This document shows positions 24,492-33,200 of a stretch of 35,704 bases of DNA, piece by piece. The position numbers and the translations under genes were made by a program. The notes under the pieces are model-generated. The model was not told the DNA's origin and did not search any database. It was given only the letters and a program-made list of their open reading frames with translations. Every line of letters starts with the position of its first letter. The first letter of the stretch is position 1. Where the stretch lies: assembly GCA_002068015.1 (NCBI GenBank), contig MVRV01000067.1, forward strand, positions 1 through 35,704, given 5' to 3'. This DNA is from Smithella sp. PtaU1.Bin162 (GTDB taxonomy: Bacteria; Desulfobacterota; Syntrophia; Syntrophales; Smithellaceae).

Positions 24492-25670
24492 TTAATGGTG
24501 GAACAACCTCAGTCCGCAAAACGCCATGACAATGCCGTACTTGTTGCAGGTATCGATTACCTGCTGGTCGCGGATGGAGCCGCCGGCCTCGACAATGGCG
24601 GAAACCCCGCTGCGGTGCGCACGCTCAATATTGTCGCCGAAGGGAAAGAACGCGTCGCTGCCCAGGCAAACACCGCTGACCTTGGCCAGCCATTTTTTCT
24701 TTTGCATCTTGGTCAGGGGTTTGGGCTGCTTCGTAAAGGTCTCCGCCCAGACATTATCACCAATAACATCCTCCGGCGTATCGCCCAGGTAAACGTCAAT
24801 GGCATTGTCGCGGTTGGGTTTGGCAACATCTTCGCGGAACGGCAGGTTCAGAACTTTAGGCATGTGGCGCAGCTGCCAGTTGTCCGCCTTCTGTCCGGCC
24901 AGCCGCGTGCAATGGATGCGGCTCTGCTGGCCGGCGCCCACACCGATGACCTGACCGTCCTGCACGTAACAAACGCTGTTGGATTGCGTGTACTTCAGAG
25001 TGATGAGCGCCAGCACCAGGTCGCGCTTCTGCGCGTCGGTCAGTGTTTTGTTCCCTGTAACAATGTTTGTAAGCAAACTCTCGTCGATCTTCAGGCTGTT
25101 GCGGCCCTGCTCGAAAGTAATGCCGTATACCTGTTTGTGTTCGATTGCGGCAGGCACATAGTTGGAGTCGATGGTAACGACGTTGTAAGAGCCGCCCTTC
25201 TTGGATTTCAGAATTTCCAGTGCCTGGGGTTCATAGCCCGGAGCAATGATGCCGTCGGTGACTTCGTTCTTGATGATCTTTGCCGTGGGCACGTCGCATA
25301 CGTCGGAGAGTGCTATCCAGTCGCCGAAACTGCTCATGCGATCTGCGCCGCGGGCCCGCGCATAGGCACAAGCCAAAGGAGACAACTTCATTTTAGCATC
25401 AATGTGATACATCCGGCGCAGGACTTTATCCAGAGGAAAGCCCAGGGCGGCCCCGGCGGGAGAAACATGCTTAAAGGAGGCCGCGGCGGCCATGCCGGTA
25501 TTTTCTTTAAGTTCGGCCACGAGCTGCCAGCTGTTCAACGCATCCAAAAAATTGATGTAGCCGGGCTTGCCGTTTAATACTGTTACCGGCAGATTGCTGC
25601 CGTCCGCCATGAAGATCCGGGCCGGTTTTTGATTGGGATTGCAGCCGTATTTAAGCGCTATTTCGTTCAT
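24492..25670 (-). CDS. purH: Stand-alone AICAR transformylase (PurH C-terminal-type)
   Basis: 392-residue phosphoribosylaminoimidazolecarboxamide formyltransferase, which formylates AICAR using 10-formyl-tetrahydrofolate in purine synthesis step 9. It corresponds to the C-terminal AICARFT domain of bifunctional PurH: LKYGCNPNQKPARIF at the start, VLNGKPGYINFLDAL, the catalytic Lys-His in SFKHVSPAGAA near residue 67, and SDAFFPFGDNIERA near the C-terminus. The N-terminal IMP cyclohydrolase domain of PurH is absent; that step is supplied by the PurO-type gene whose stop lies three nt upstream. GGAGGG precedes the ATG and overlaps the purO stop region, indicating coupling. Confidence 0.93.
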   Translation of the reverse strand: MNEIALKYGCNPNQKPARIFMADGSNLPVTVLNGKPGYINFLDALNSWQLVAELKENTGMAAAASFKHVSPAGAALGFPLDKVLRRMYHIDAKMKLSPLACAYARARGADRMSSFGDWIALSDVCDVPTAKIIKNEVTDGIIAPGYEPQALEILKSKKGGSYNVVTIDSNYVPAAIEHKQVYGITFEQGRNSLKIDESLLTNIVTGNKTLTDAQKRDLVLALITLKYTQSNSVCYVQDGQVIGVGAGQQSRIHCTRLAGQKADNWQLRHMPKVLNLPFREDVAKPNRDNAIDVYLGDTPEDVIGDNVWAETFTKQPKPLTKMQKKKWLAKVSGVCLGSDAFFPFGDNIERAHRSGVSAIVEAGGSIRDQQVIDTCNKYGIVMAFCGLRLFHH

Positions 25671-25673
25671 TGA

Positions 25674-26405
25674 TCATCCCTCCACCGTTTTGTATTTATT
25701 GATGATGACATCTTCGTAACTTCCGGTTTTCAATTCAATGGCCCGCACAAACAGACTCACCTTATTGTCCTCGTTTAAGGCCTCCCACAGTTTTCCCGCA
25801 TATTCATTCGGATCTTTTTCATTCAGAATGACCCGCAAAGGCTCTCCGGCGAAACTGGGAATGGGTGTCCCGTTGCACCTGTAAGTGCTGATAAAGTGCC
25901 CCTCGCCGGGGAGTGGTTCCGGATAATCGAAAGTAAAACGCTGCACGCTTTTCTCATCGCCTTCATCGCTTTTCAAAATGTTCAATTTGTAAGCTCCGGT
26001 GCTCATATCCACCAGGCCGGAAATGCGGGGCGTCCAGTTGGGACGGTCATCCTCAAAGGTACGGGTTTTAAGCGCCGCTTCAAAGCAATAACCCGGGAAA
26101 CCGTTCTTCACCATAACATCGCGGATCGTATCGGTCTGATCGCCGTTCGTCACAATCGTAAACTCGCCGCAGGTCAGCACGGGATTGTAAATAATCAGGT
26201 GCGGGTCCGTCATTTTGGAAGGGTCGGCCGCCCGGGTACGGATACCACCGGGGATGGGGTCAAACACACGGTTACGGCTGTTTGCACTGCGGCCCATAAT
26301 GAAGTAAGCAATCATAGCTTTGCCGCCGCCCGGTTCCTTCCCGATGCAGATGCCGCGGCCGGGATAGTCATTTCCCGCCAGATATTCATATAAATTCTCT
26401 TTCAT
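25674..26405 (-). CDS. purO: PurO-type IMP cyclohydrolase
   Basis: 243-residue protein of the IMP cyclohydrolase family first known from archaea (PF07826-type), closing FAICAR to IMP, the last step of purine synthesis. The N-terminal YPGRGICIG and the following AYFIMGRSANSRNRVF are the family's characteristic segments; further conserved blocks include VTNGDQTDTI and PNWTPRISG. It is unrelated to the cyclohydrolase domain of bacterial PurH. ATG 26405 is preferred to a TTG 12 codons earlier; AAGGAG lies 12 nt before it, longer than usual. The adjacent stand-alone AICAR transformylase makes the functional pairing convincing. Confidence 0.88.
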   Translation of the reverse strand: MKENLYEYLAGNDYPGRGICIGKEPGGGKAMIAYFIMGRSANSRNRVFDPIPGGIRTRAADPSKMTDPHLIIYNPVLTCGEFTIVTNGDQTDTIRDVMVKNGFPGYCFEAALKTRTFEDDRPNWTPRISGLVDMSTGAYKLNILKSDEGDEKSVQRFTFDYPEPLPGEGHFISTYRCNGTPIPSFAGEPLRVILNEKDPNEYAGKLWEALNEDNKVSLFVRAIELKTGSYEDVIINKYKTVEG

Positions 26406-26444
26406 TTTTTTACTACTCTCCTTAAATTCTGTGTTGCACAATAC

Positions 26445-26984
26445 TTACTTCGGAACTTTCGGCAGCTGCGGAAATTTTACATCCAGAGCGGCATTCCATT
26501 TATCGACCTGAGTCTTGATGCTCTCCATCAGTTCGGAAATATCGCCTTCGATCAGGATGGAACGGATCACGTCTCCCTGAGCAATCTGGTTGACGACATC
26601 CTGGTCAACAGCGCTTACCACCTCGCCAAAGACAGTGTGTTTGCCGTCCAGCCAGGGTGTATCAACATGCGTGATAAAAAACTGGCTGCCGTTCGTCTGT
26701 GGTCCGGAGTTCGCCATGGAAAGCATACCCGGCTTGCTGTGGCGGAGTTCTTGCACAAATTCATCCTGAAATCTGTACCCGGGACCGCCGCGGCCATCAC
26801 CGTCGGGGCAGCCCCCCTGAATCATAAAATCGGCAATAACCCGGTGAAATTTCAGATTATTGTAATATCCGCGCCGGGCCAAATTCACAAAATTGCCTAC
26901 CGTAACGGGCACCTGATCGGCAAAAAGCCGCAAACGGATTGTCCCTTTGTCGGTCTTGATAACTGCTGTAAGTTTATTTTTCAT
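26445..26984 (-). CDS. Cyclophilin-type peptidyl-prolyl cis-trans isomerase
   Basis: 179-residue cytoplasmic cyclophilin that accelerates proline isomerisation during protein folding. Catalytic and binding motifs are present: [19 protein letters not shown] near residue 47, [20 protein letters not shown] near 86 and [12 protein letters not shown] near 110. There is no signal peptide, so it acts in the cytoplasm. The C-terminal ~40 residues extend beyond the core domain and are not assignable. It lies 39 nt upstream of purO on the same strand and diverges from purE. Confidence 0.95.
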   Translation of the reverse strand: MKNKLTAVIKTDKGTIRLRLFADQVPVTVGNFVNLARRGYYNNLKFHRVIADFMIQGGCPDGDGRGGPGYRFQDEFVQELRHSKPGMLSMANSGPQTNGSQFFITHVDTPWLDGKHTVFGEVVSAVDQDVVNQIAQGDVIRSILIEGDISELMESIKTQVDKWNAALDVKFPQLPKVPK

Positions 26985-27077
26985 CAGTTTCTCCCTTTCT
27001 TTGCTGGGGCGAGACTGTAGATATTTCGAGCCGATCTGTCAAGGCAAAAACCATCCGAGGAAAACCAAAACTGCCGC

Positions 27078-27106
27078 TTGCATTTAGCATATCAATGAGT
27101 TATTAG
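27078..27106 (+). promoter_or_regulatory. Candidate promoter of purE-tsaC
   Basis: TTGCAT (27078-27083), a 17-nt spacer and TATTAG (27101-27106) form a plausible sigma70 promoter in the intergenic region between the divergent cyclophilin and purE genes. It lies about 47 nt before ATG 27154, which itself has GGGAG upstream. No PurR-type operator is apparent. Confidence 0.35.
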
Positions 27107-27153
27107 GCGACAAGACAATATCTGAATTATATTCGGGAGAAAAGGGAGCCGAC

Positions 27154-27696
27154 ATGAAAGCAGAAAACTCCGGACGGAAAAACATTTTGGTCAGCGTGGT
27201 CATGGGCAGTGACTCCGATTTGCCTGTCATGACTGAAGCCGTAAAAATTCTGGAAGAATTCGGCGTTCCCCATGAATTATTTCTAACATCCGCTCACCGC
27301 ACACCGGAACGCACAACAAAATTTGCTAAAGAGGCGGCCAAACGCGGCGTAAAAATAATTATTGTCGGAGCGGGCGCAGCAGCACACCTGGCCGGCGTTA
27401 TCGCTGCACAGACTACATTACCGGTAATCGGTGTACCGATTGATGCCACCGCCATACACGGCCTTGATGCTTTACTTTCCACGGTCCAGATGCCCGGCGG
27501 CATTCCTGTTGCCACCATGGCCATAGGTAAAGCCGGCGCCAAAAACGCCGCCCTCTATGCCGTCCGCACCCTGGCGCTCGAAGATAAAAAAATCAGCGCC
27601 CGGCTTACCGCCTATATTAAAAAAATGGCGCGCGACGTGGAAAAAAAGCAAAAAAACCTGACTGTTCCGGAAAATACCGCATGCCGGAAATCCTGA
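27154..27696 (+). CDS. purE: N5-carboxyaminoimidazole ribonucleotide mutase (class I PurE)
   Basis: 180-residue enzyme of purine synthesis that rearranges N5-CAIR to CAIR. The signature VVMGSDSDLPVM near residue 16, TSAHRTPERT near 45 and GAGAAAHLAGVIAAQTTLPVIGVPI near 73 define class I PurE. The C-terminal tail (AYIKKMARDVEKKQ) is somewhat longer than usual. No purK gene is in the window. The 3' end overlaps the next gene by 16 nt in a different frame. Confidence 0.97.
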   Translation: MKAENSGRKNILVSVVMGSDSDLPVMTEAVKILEEFGVPHELFLTSAHRTPERTTKFAKEAAKRGVKIIIVGAGAAAHLAGVIAAQTTLPVIGVPIDATAIHGLDALLSTVQMPGGIPVATMAIGKAGAKNAALYAVRTLALEDKKISARLTAYIKKMARDVEKKQKNLTVPENTACRKS

Positions 27697-28319
27697 AAGC
27701 CGATAAAAATCTTTCCGCAGAAACCGTTTTATCCCGCGCCGCGGAAATTATAATTGCCGGCGGAGTCGTCGCCTATCCCACGGAAACATTTTATGGACTC
27801 GGCGCCGATGCCACAAACGAAAAAGCCATCCAAAAGATTTACGCCATCAAAGGAAGGAATTTCGCGAGCCCTATCTCCGTTATCATCGATTCCCGGGAAA
27901 ATCTTTACCCGCTCGTAGAAGAAGTGCCCGCCTGTGCCTTAAAACTGATCGAATCTTTCTGGCCGGGACCGCTCACCATCATTTTTAAAGCCTCTGCTCA
28001 CATACCGCAGATACTCACTGCCGGAAGCGGCAAAATCGGCATAAGAATTTCCAGTCACACGGGCGCAAGGACGCTTGCCCAAAAGATCAACCGGCCGCTT
28101 ACCGCCACGAGCGCCAACATATCCGCCTCTCCGGAGTGCTCCGCGGCGGAAGAAGTCGCCCGGCAACTCGGCAATAAAGTTGATGCCATCCTCGATCTGG
28201 GAAATACCAGGGGAGGCAAAGGTTCCACAATAATTGACGTCACCCCGAAGCCGCCCCAAATTCTGCGGGCCGGAGTTATTGACCGCCTTACACTCGGTAA
28301 ACTTATTGATTTTCAGTAA
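27681..28319 (+). CDS. tsaC: L-threonylcarbamoyladenylate synthase (TsaC/Sua5/YrdC family)
   Basis: 212-residue enzyme that forms threonylcarbamoyl-AMP from threonine, bicarbonate and ATP for the t6A37 modification of ANN-decoding tRNAs. The conserved segments are GGVVAYPTETFYGLGADA near residue 27, the KxR motif in IKGRNFASPISVII near 56, and TATSANISASPE near 140, which marks the substrate pocket. The protein is short (YrdC domain only, no Sua5 extension). It overlaps purE by 16 nt, indicating an operon by transcription if not by function. Confidence 0.95.
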   Translation: MPEILKADKNLSAETVLSRAAEIIIAGGVVAYPTETFYGLGADATNEKAIQKIYAIKGRNFASPISVIIDSRENLYPLVEEVPACALKLIESFWPGPLTIIFKASAHIPQILTAGSGKIGIRISSHTGARTLAQKINRPLTATSANISASPECSAAEEVARQLGNKVDAILDLGNTRGGKGSTIIDVTPKPPQILRAGVIDRLTLGKLIDFQ

Positions 28320-28393
28320 TTATTTATCCTCAGTCCGGCGCCAAGTCTTTCATTTCGTTGATTAAATACTCCCTTTAGCGGCCAATATTTTCA

Positions 28394-28422
28394 TTGACAT
28401 TCGCCGGAATTTGGCGCAATAA
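28394..28422 (+). promoter_or_regulatory. Possible promoter of the TPR/beta-barrel gene
   Basis: A perfect TTGACA at 28394-28399 is followed at 17 nt by a poor -10 (CAATAA). The preceding sequence GCCAATATTTTCATTGACA closely resembles GCCAGTATTTCATTGACA before the MFS gene at 2219. The ATG of the next gene is about 95 nt downstream. The rest of 28320-28517 shows nothing recognisable. Confidence 0.25.
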
Positions 28423-28517
28423 AGTTTACATAAATTAACGTTGCCTATCAGTAAATTTGTCGTTGCCGTGCGGGTAGATTTATCGGAATTATTTTCATCT
28501 TCTGTCGGAGGATTGCA

Positions 28518-30113
28518 ATGGTAAAAAGGGCTTTAATAATCGTTGTTTCTCTTATGTCCATAATTTTTAATGCTACGGTTTTCAGTCAAACGACCAATAA
28601 CCCGGTCATCAACGAAGGCATTAAACAATATCAGGCGGAAAATTACGAAGAAGCCATTGAAATATTGACCGCAGCAAGAAAAACCGACTCAACATCAGCA
28701 ATGGCGGCTTTTGTTTTGGGAATGGCCTATAAACAAATCAACGACTTGCCTAATGCCGAAAAAAATCTGCACGATGCCGTAGACTTAACCCCCCCAATCA
28801 AAGAGGCATATGTAGAGCTCATTGATGTCTTGTATAAACAGGATAAAATTACCGACGCCAAAAAATATCTGGTGACGGCGGAGCAGAAAGATATTATCCC
28901 GTCGAAAATAGCATTTCTTAAAGGGTTGATTTTACTTAAAGAAGATAATAATAAGGCCGCCATTGCCGCTTTTGAAAAGTCAAAGAAGCTCGACCCCAAA
29001 TTTTCACAGGCCGCCGATCTGCAAATTGCCATAGCCTACATGAAGGATGGACTACTCACCAAAGCCAAGGAAAGCCTCAACTTATCCATCACCCAAAATC
29101 CCCTGTCCGACATGGCCGGTTTTGCCAGGCAATATCAGGATGTCATCGACAGTGCCATACAATCACACCGGCCCTTGCGTTTAACCATCACTGCTTTGGG
29201 CGGTTACGATACAAATATAATTTCCAGGCCGAAAGATGACGCTGTTGCTGCAGGTCTTGACGACGAGAAAGGCACTGTGCTGCAATCGTCTGTCCGGCTG
29301 GACTTTACACCGCGCATTGAAGGTCCCTGGCTTTTTAACGCATCATATACGGCGGCTTCCGTGTTAAATTCAAAGCATACCCATTCTCATGATTCGCTGG
29401 CCAATTCCATTTCCATGTCGCCGGGCTATAATTTCGGCCGCGCCGCCCTCAATTTCAACATGAGTTATACGAATTATCTTCTGCGCACCGATCCGGATGT
29501 GAGCCCGGCTGTGGATTCTTCTCCTAATTACAGAAAATATATGGACTATTACACCTTTGGTCCGGCTCTGAGGTTTTTAGCCAATGGAACAAATGTCATT
29601 GAATTAGGAATCGGCATGGAAAAGAAAGATTATGACAGTCAAAAATTCACGGGACAAAATAATATAAGAAACGCCATAGGTCCAAAAGCATATCTGAGCT
29701 GGATCTGGTTATATATGCCAAACGGCTTTTTCAACCTGCGTGCCGAATATAATGAAGAGCATACCGACGGAATAAACTGGGAAAACAAGGGAAACCGCTT
29801 GACCGCCAACTTAAGCATCCCTCTTCTTTCCGAAGAAAAAGCAGCAACATTCGGCCTGCTCAGCCTCCAGTTGACGGGCGGTATTTATATTCAGAATTAT
29901 TTATACGATCAAACTTATCAGGAAACGGATGGCTCCTCTGTTACCGACAAGAGAAAAGATATTACTTACAGCGGATCCATAGGGTTAAACTGGGCATTTT
30001 GGAAACATGCAAGCCTCATCTGCCAATATAGCACAACCGGTGCATACTCCAACATTCCCGTTAACAAATACGGACGTGATTTATATATGGCCGGTCTGGA
30101 GTTCAGGTATTAA
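28518..30113 (+). CDS. Exported TPR plus outer-membrane beta-barrel protein
   Basis: 531-residue protein with a signal peptide (MVKRALIIVVSLMSIIFN..., cleavage near VFSQ), TPR-type helical repeats at ~33-200 (AENYEEAIEILTAARKTD, AFVLGMAYKQINDLPNAEKNL, KAAIAAFEKSKKLDPKFSQA), then from ~212 a region of alternating strands rich in Tyr/Asn/Gly ending in ...LYMAGLEFRY, with the terminal aromatic residue typical of Omp85-assembled barrels. The TPR-then-barrel layout resembles DUF560/Slam surface-lipoprotein modifiers, but I cannot confirm homology. GGAGG lies 8 nt before the ATG. The giant FecR-domain gene follows after 96 nt in the same orientation; export or display of that protein is a reasonable hypothesis. 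Confidence 0.8.
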   Translation: MVKRALIIVVSLMSIIFNATVFSQTTNNPVINEGIKQYQAENYEEAIEILTAARKTDSTSAMAAFVLGMAYKQINDLPNAEKNLHDAVDLTPPIKEAYVELIDVLYKQDKITDAKKYLVTAEQKDIIPSKIAFLKGLILLKEDNNKAAIAAFEKSKKLDPKFSQAADLQIAIAYMKDGLLTKAKESLNLSITQNPLSDMAGFARQYQDVIDSAIQSHRPLRLTITALGGYDTNIISRPKDDAVAAGLDDEKGTVLQSSVRLDFTPRIEGPWLFNASYTAASVLNSKHTHSHDSLANSISMSPGYNFGRAALNFNMSYTNYLLRTDPDVSPAVDSSPNYRKYMDYYTFGPALRFLANGTNVIELGIGMEKKDYDSQKFTGQNNIRNAIGPKAYLSWIWLYMPNGFFNLRAEYNEEHTDGINWENKGNRLTANLSIPLLSEEKAATFGLLSLQLTGGIYIQNYLYDQTYQETDGSSVTDKRKDITYSGSIGLNWAFWKHASLICQYSTTGAYSNIPVNKYGRDLYMAGLEFRY

Positions 30114-30209
30114 TCGACTTTTTAAGTCGGGCCGGAAATAAACCGATAATTATTGTAGATTTGAAATTTCCGTATTAACTGTTTTACAAGATCAATCAAG
30201 GAGTCCTTT

Positions 30210-33200
30210 ATGAAAACAAAACTCGCATCCCTTATGGCTGTCCTGGCATTTTTTCTGGTCTTTGCCGCCGGCGTTCAGGCGGCACCGGCAGGAAAAGCGA
30301 CAAATATCGACGGACGGGTGGATATTACCCCACCCGGTCAGTCCGCAAAGGCATTGGCCATCGGCGACACGGTGAATGTGGGTGATGTCGTTCGCACGAA
30401 AAGCGCCTCGAAATGCGAAATAACCTGGGCGGACGGCAGCATTGCCCGCCTGGCGGAAAACAGCCGCCTGAAAGTTACGGAATTCATGCTGACTAAGGAA
30501 AATCGATCCGTCAGTTTTAATCTCTTCCGGGGCAAGATGCACAACATCGTATCATCGATTACGTCACTTTTCGGCGCCAAAGGCTCATCAAAATACGAGG
30601 TACACACGCCCACCTCCGTCTGCGGCGTACGCGGCACCAAGTTTTTCGTCTATCACCACGAAGGTGTTTCCGGAGCTTTATTCACTGAAGGAAAAGGTTA
30701 TGGGTACAGCAAAGGCAGGCCCGATGCCGTTAAATCAATTACTCCCGGCCGGATGATGATCGTCACGAGCGCCAATAAACCTCCCCGGCTGCGCGATGCT
30801 TCCCAGGGCGAAGTGAATAAATTTTTAACGGATACGACTTTGTCGGAGAAAAAGAAAGATTCGAAAAAAGAAGGCGAAGACAAGGGTAAAAACGACGGAG
30901 GATCGTCAGGCTCCGGTTCGGGCGGCGGCGGTTCAACCTCCACATCAGGAAGTTCTTCCGGTTCGGAAAGCGGTGATTCGTCATCAGGCGGCACCAGCGG
31001 TTCCGGCTCCGGCTCGGGTGATTCATCCGGTGGAACAACAGGTGGTCCTGCGTCCGGCGATCCATCCGGCGGAACAACACCGGGTGGTTTCACCCTCGTC
31101 GAGGGCCCCACAGAGACAATACTAACCGGTACGACTACACCCAGCCCGACGCCAACTGTAATAGTCCCGGTGACGCCAACAGAAGAAGGCAGCACAACAA
31201 CAAGCACAACGTTTTCGCAAACGGTCGCCCTCGATGCCCTTTCGGGAACACTGGACGGCTCTATCGATGATACGACCAATACAGGCACTCTCAGTCTCTC
31301 CGGAACAGGCCAGGCTTCCACCTCCGCTTCATCGTTAACCGGAACCATGAGCGACGGCAGCACCTATGATGCCTACCTCACGGGAAACCCCGGTTCCTGG
31401 TCGGGGCTGTTTGCGGGGCTCACCTACAAGGACGGCAGCTCTTCGTTTTTGGAGGCCGGCCTCTCCGATGCGAATTATACGGACAGCGGAAGTTCCAGTT
31501 CTCTTTCCGCAAGCGGCAGTATTACCCGCGGCACGGCCTACACCGTCAGCGGATCACTTTTCGATATATATTACAACACATTACCCGTACCGTCATATTT
31601 AATCGCCCAGAACTACGGTGAAAGCACAACCTATGACGGCCAGGGCTATAACACAACCGCGGGTGGACTCATCGCCGTCTGGGCACTCACCAGAACGGAC
31701 GGAGTGTCGCCCTTTCCGGAAACAGCGGAAACGCTGCCTTTCCACTACTATGAATATTGCTCATACACCCCGTTTGCCTATCTTTATACAAATAATCTTG
31801 TCCGCACGGACGATGCCAACGGGCACTTCGAGGTTAAAGGCGATATCGAATTCATGAACGACCGGTATTATGGTCTCTTCAGCATGAACACCAAAGCGAC
31901 CCGCACCAGTGAATACGGTGAGGGATATTATTACTATAATGAGATCGGTGTCGGCAAATATGTTCTTGATCCGCTAAAATATCACGGCTATTGGGGAGTA
32001 AGTGGTCCCGGCAGTTTATATTACAACAACAGCGGCGTACTTAGTTTAGCCGGTCATGAAGAAGCCATATTCGGCGGTCTTACTCAGGCGCCCTGGGCGG
32101 GCAGTACCGATTTCAAGGCCATCGGCGAGTATTACTATAATTCGGACTTAGGTGATTATACTTATTACCTGTGGAACACCGCCGTTGACGGGTATGATCC
32201 ATCCTATACAGACCCTGCCTCGGGAGGCTATTTCGACGGCAACACCGCGGGCATCTGGAAAAGCAGTAAGAAGGGATCAATCCGGGCCATTTATGTCACC
32301 CCCGCCTCCGGAGGCGTCTCCACGGCCGGCATCCTGACGAGCGACGACATTACCGTAGTCAGATATTTAACTGACGAAGGAAGCGCTTCATATCCCGACA
32401 TGTGGAAAGCCACGGGTACTTTAGGCCCGGTGAGCGGCATCACCTATACGGGAGATCCGTCAGGCTGGAGTATTGATTCCGGAACATCCAAAACCATGAA
32501 GCTTAAGGGAACATTCACCGGCCCGACCGGCTCCATTACCGGAACCGGCTTCCTTTACACACAGTTTCTGATTGACAATTATACAAGCCCCGGGTGGGGA
32601 ATTTATAATCTGGGGCTCTCGGGCGCCAGCGGCGCCAATACCTTTTCCGGAAAACCGACAAGCGGGGAAGATGCCTGGTCGGCGCAACTGGGAGGAGAAG
32701 GTCAATTCGGTTATGGCGGAACCGCTGCAACCGGCTACTGGCTGGCCACCATTTCCGACGGCCTCTGGACGGGCGACGGACAGATTACCGGTAATATGAG
32801 CGGCACCTACCTCACACGAACCTACAAGGGAACTATTGTTCCCAGCCCCTTCTACGGCGTGAACATGAGCTCGGGCAACTGGATCGGCGAAAGCATTGGA
32901 ATTTATGAGGGCGCTCCGCTTAAGTTTGTAAGCTACATCTCCCCCTCCATCTGGTATTACAACGGCACATGGCATGATGAAACAAGTTATTCTCCTTATT
33001 ATGAGCTGTCCGGTTTTATGGGCGGCACAGACTCGCTCTGGAATTCAGCGTCAGTGAACACAACCCTCATGGGAAGCGCTGAAACAAGCGGGACGCTTTC
33101 CAGCACAAGACATATCTTCAATTACGAAACTTACAGTTACAATTATAAAAATTCCACCTATACCACTTACGACAGTTCCCCCGGATCATTCTTCGCCCTG

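Noticed and set aside
24495-25577. Long (360-codon) plus-strand open frame opposite the AICAR transformylase gene
   Set aside because: The opposite strand encodes a clear enzyme with catalytic motifs over the whole range; the plus-strand product has no recognisable domain or ribosome binding site and is a by-product of the opposite gene's codon use.
30114-30209. Terminator between the barrel gene and the FecR gene
   Set aside because: The CGACTT/AAGTCG stem after the stop codon is only six pairs and has no T-run, so read-through into the FecR gene remains likely.
30698-31363. 221-codon minus-strand frame rich in Pro, Glu and Val
   Set aside because: It is the antisense of the Gly/Ser/Thr-rich linker of the FecR-domain protein; the composition is explained by that low-complexity sequence.
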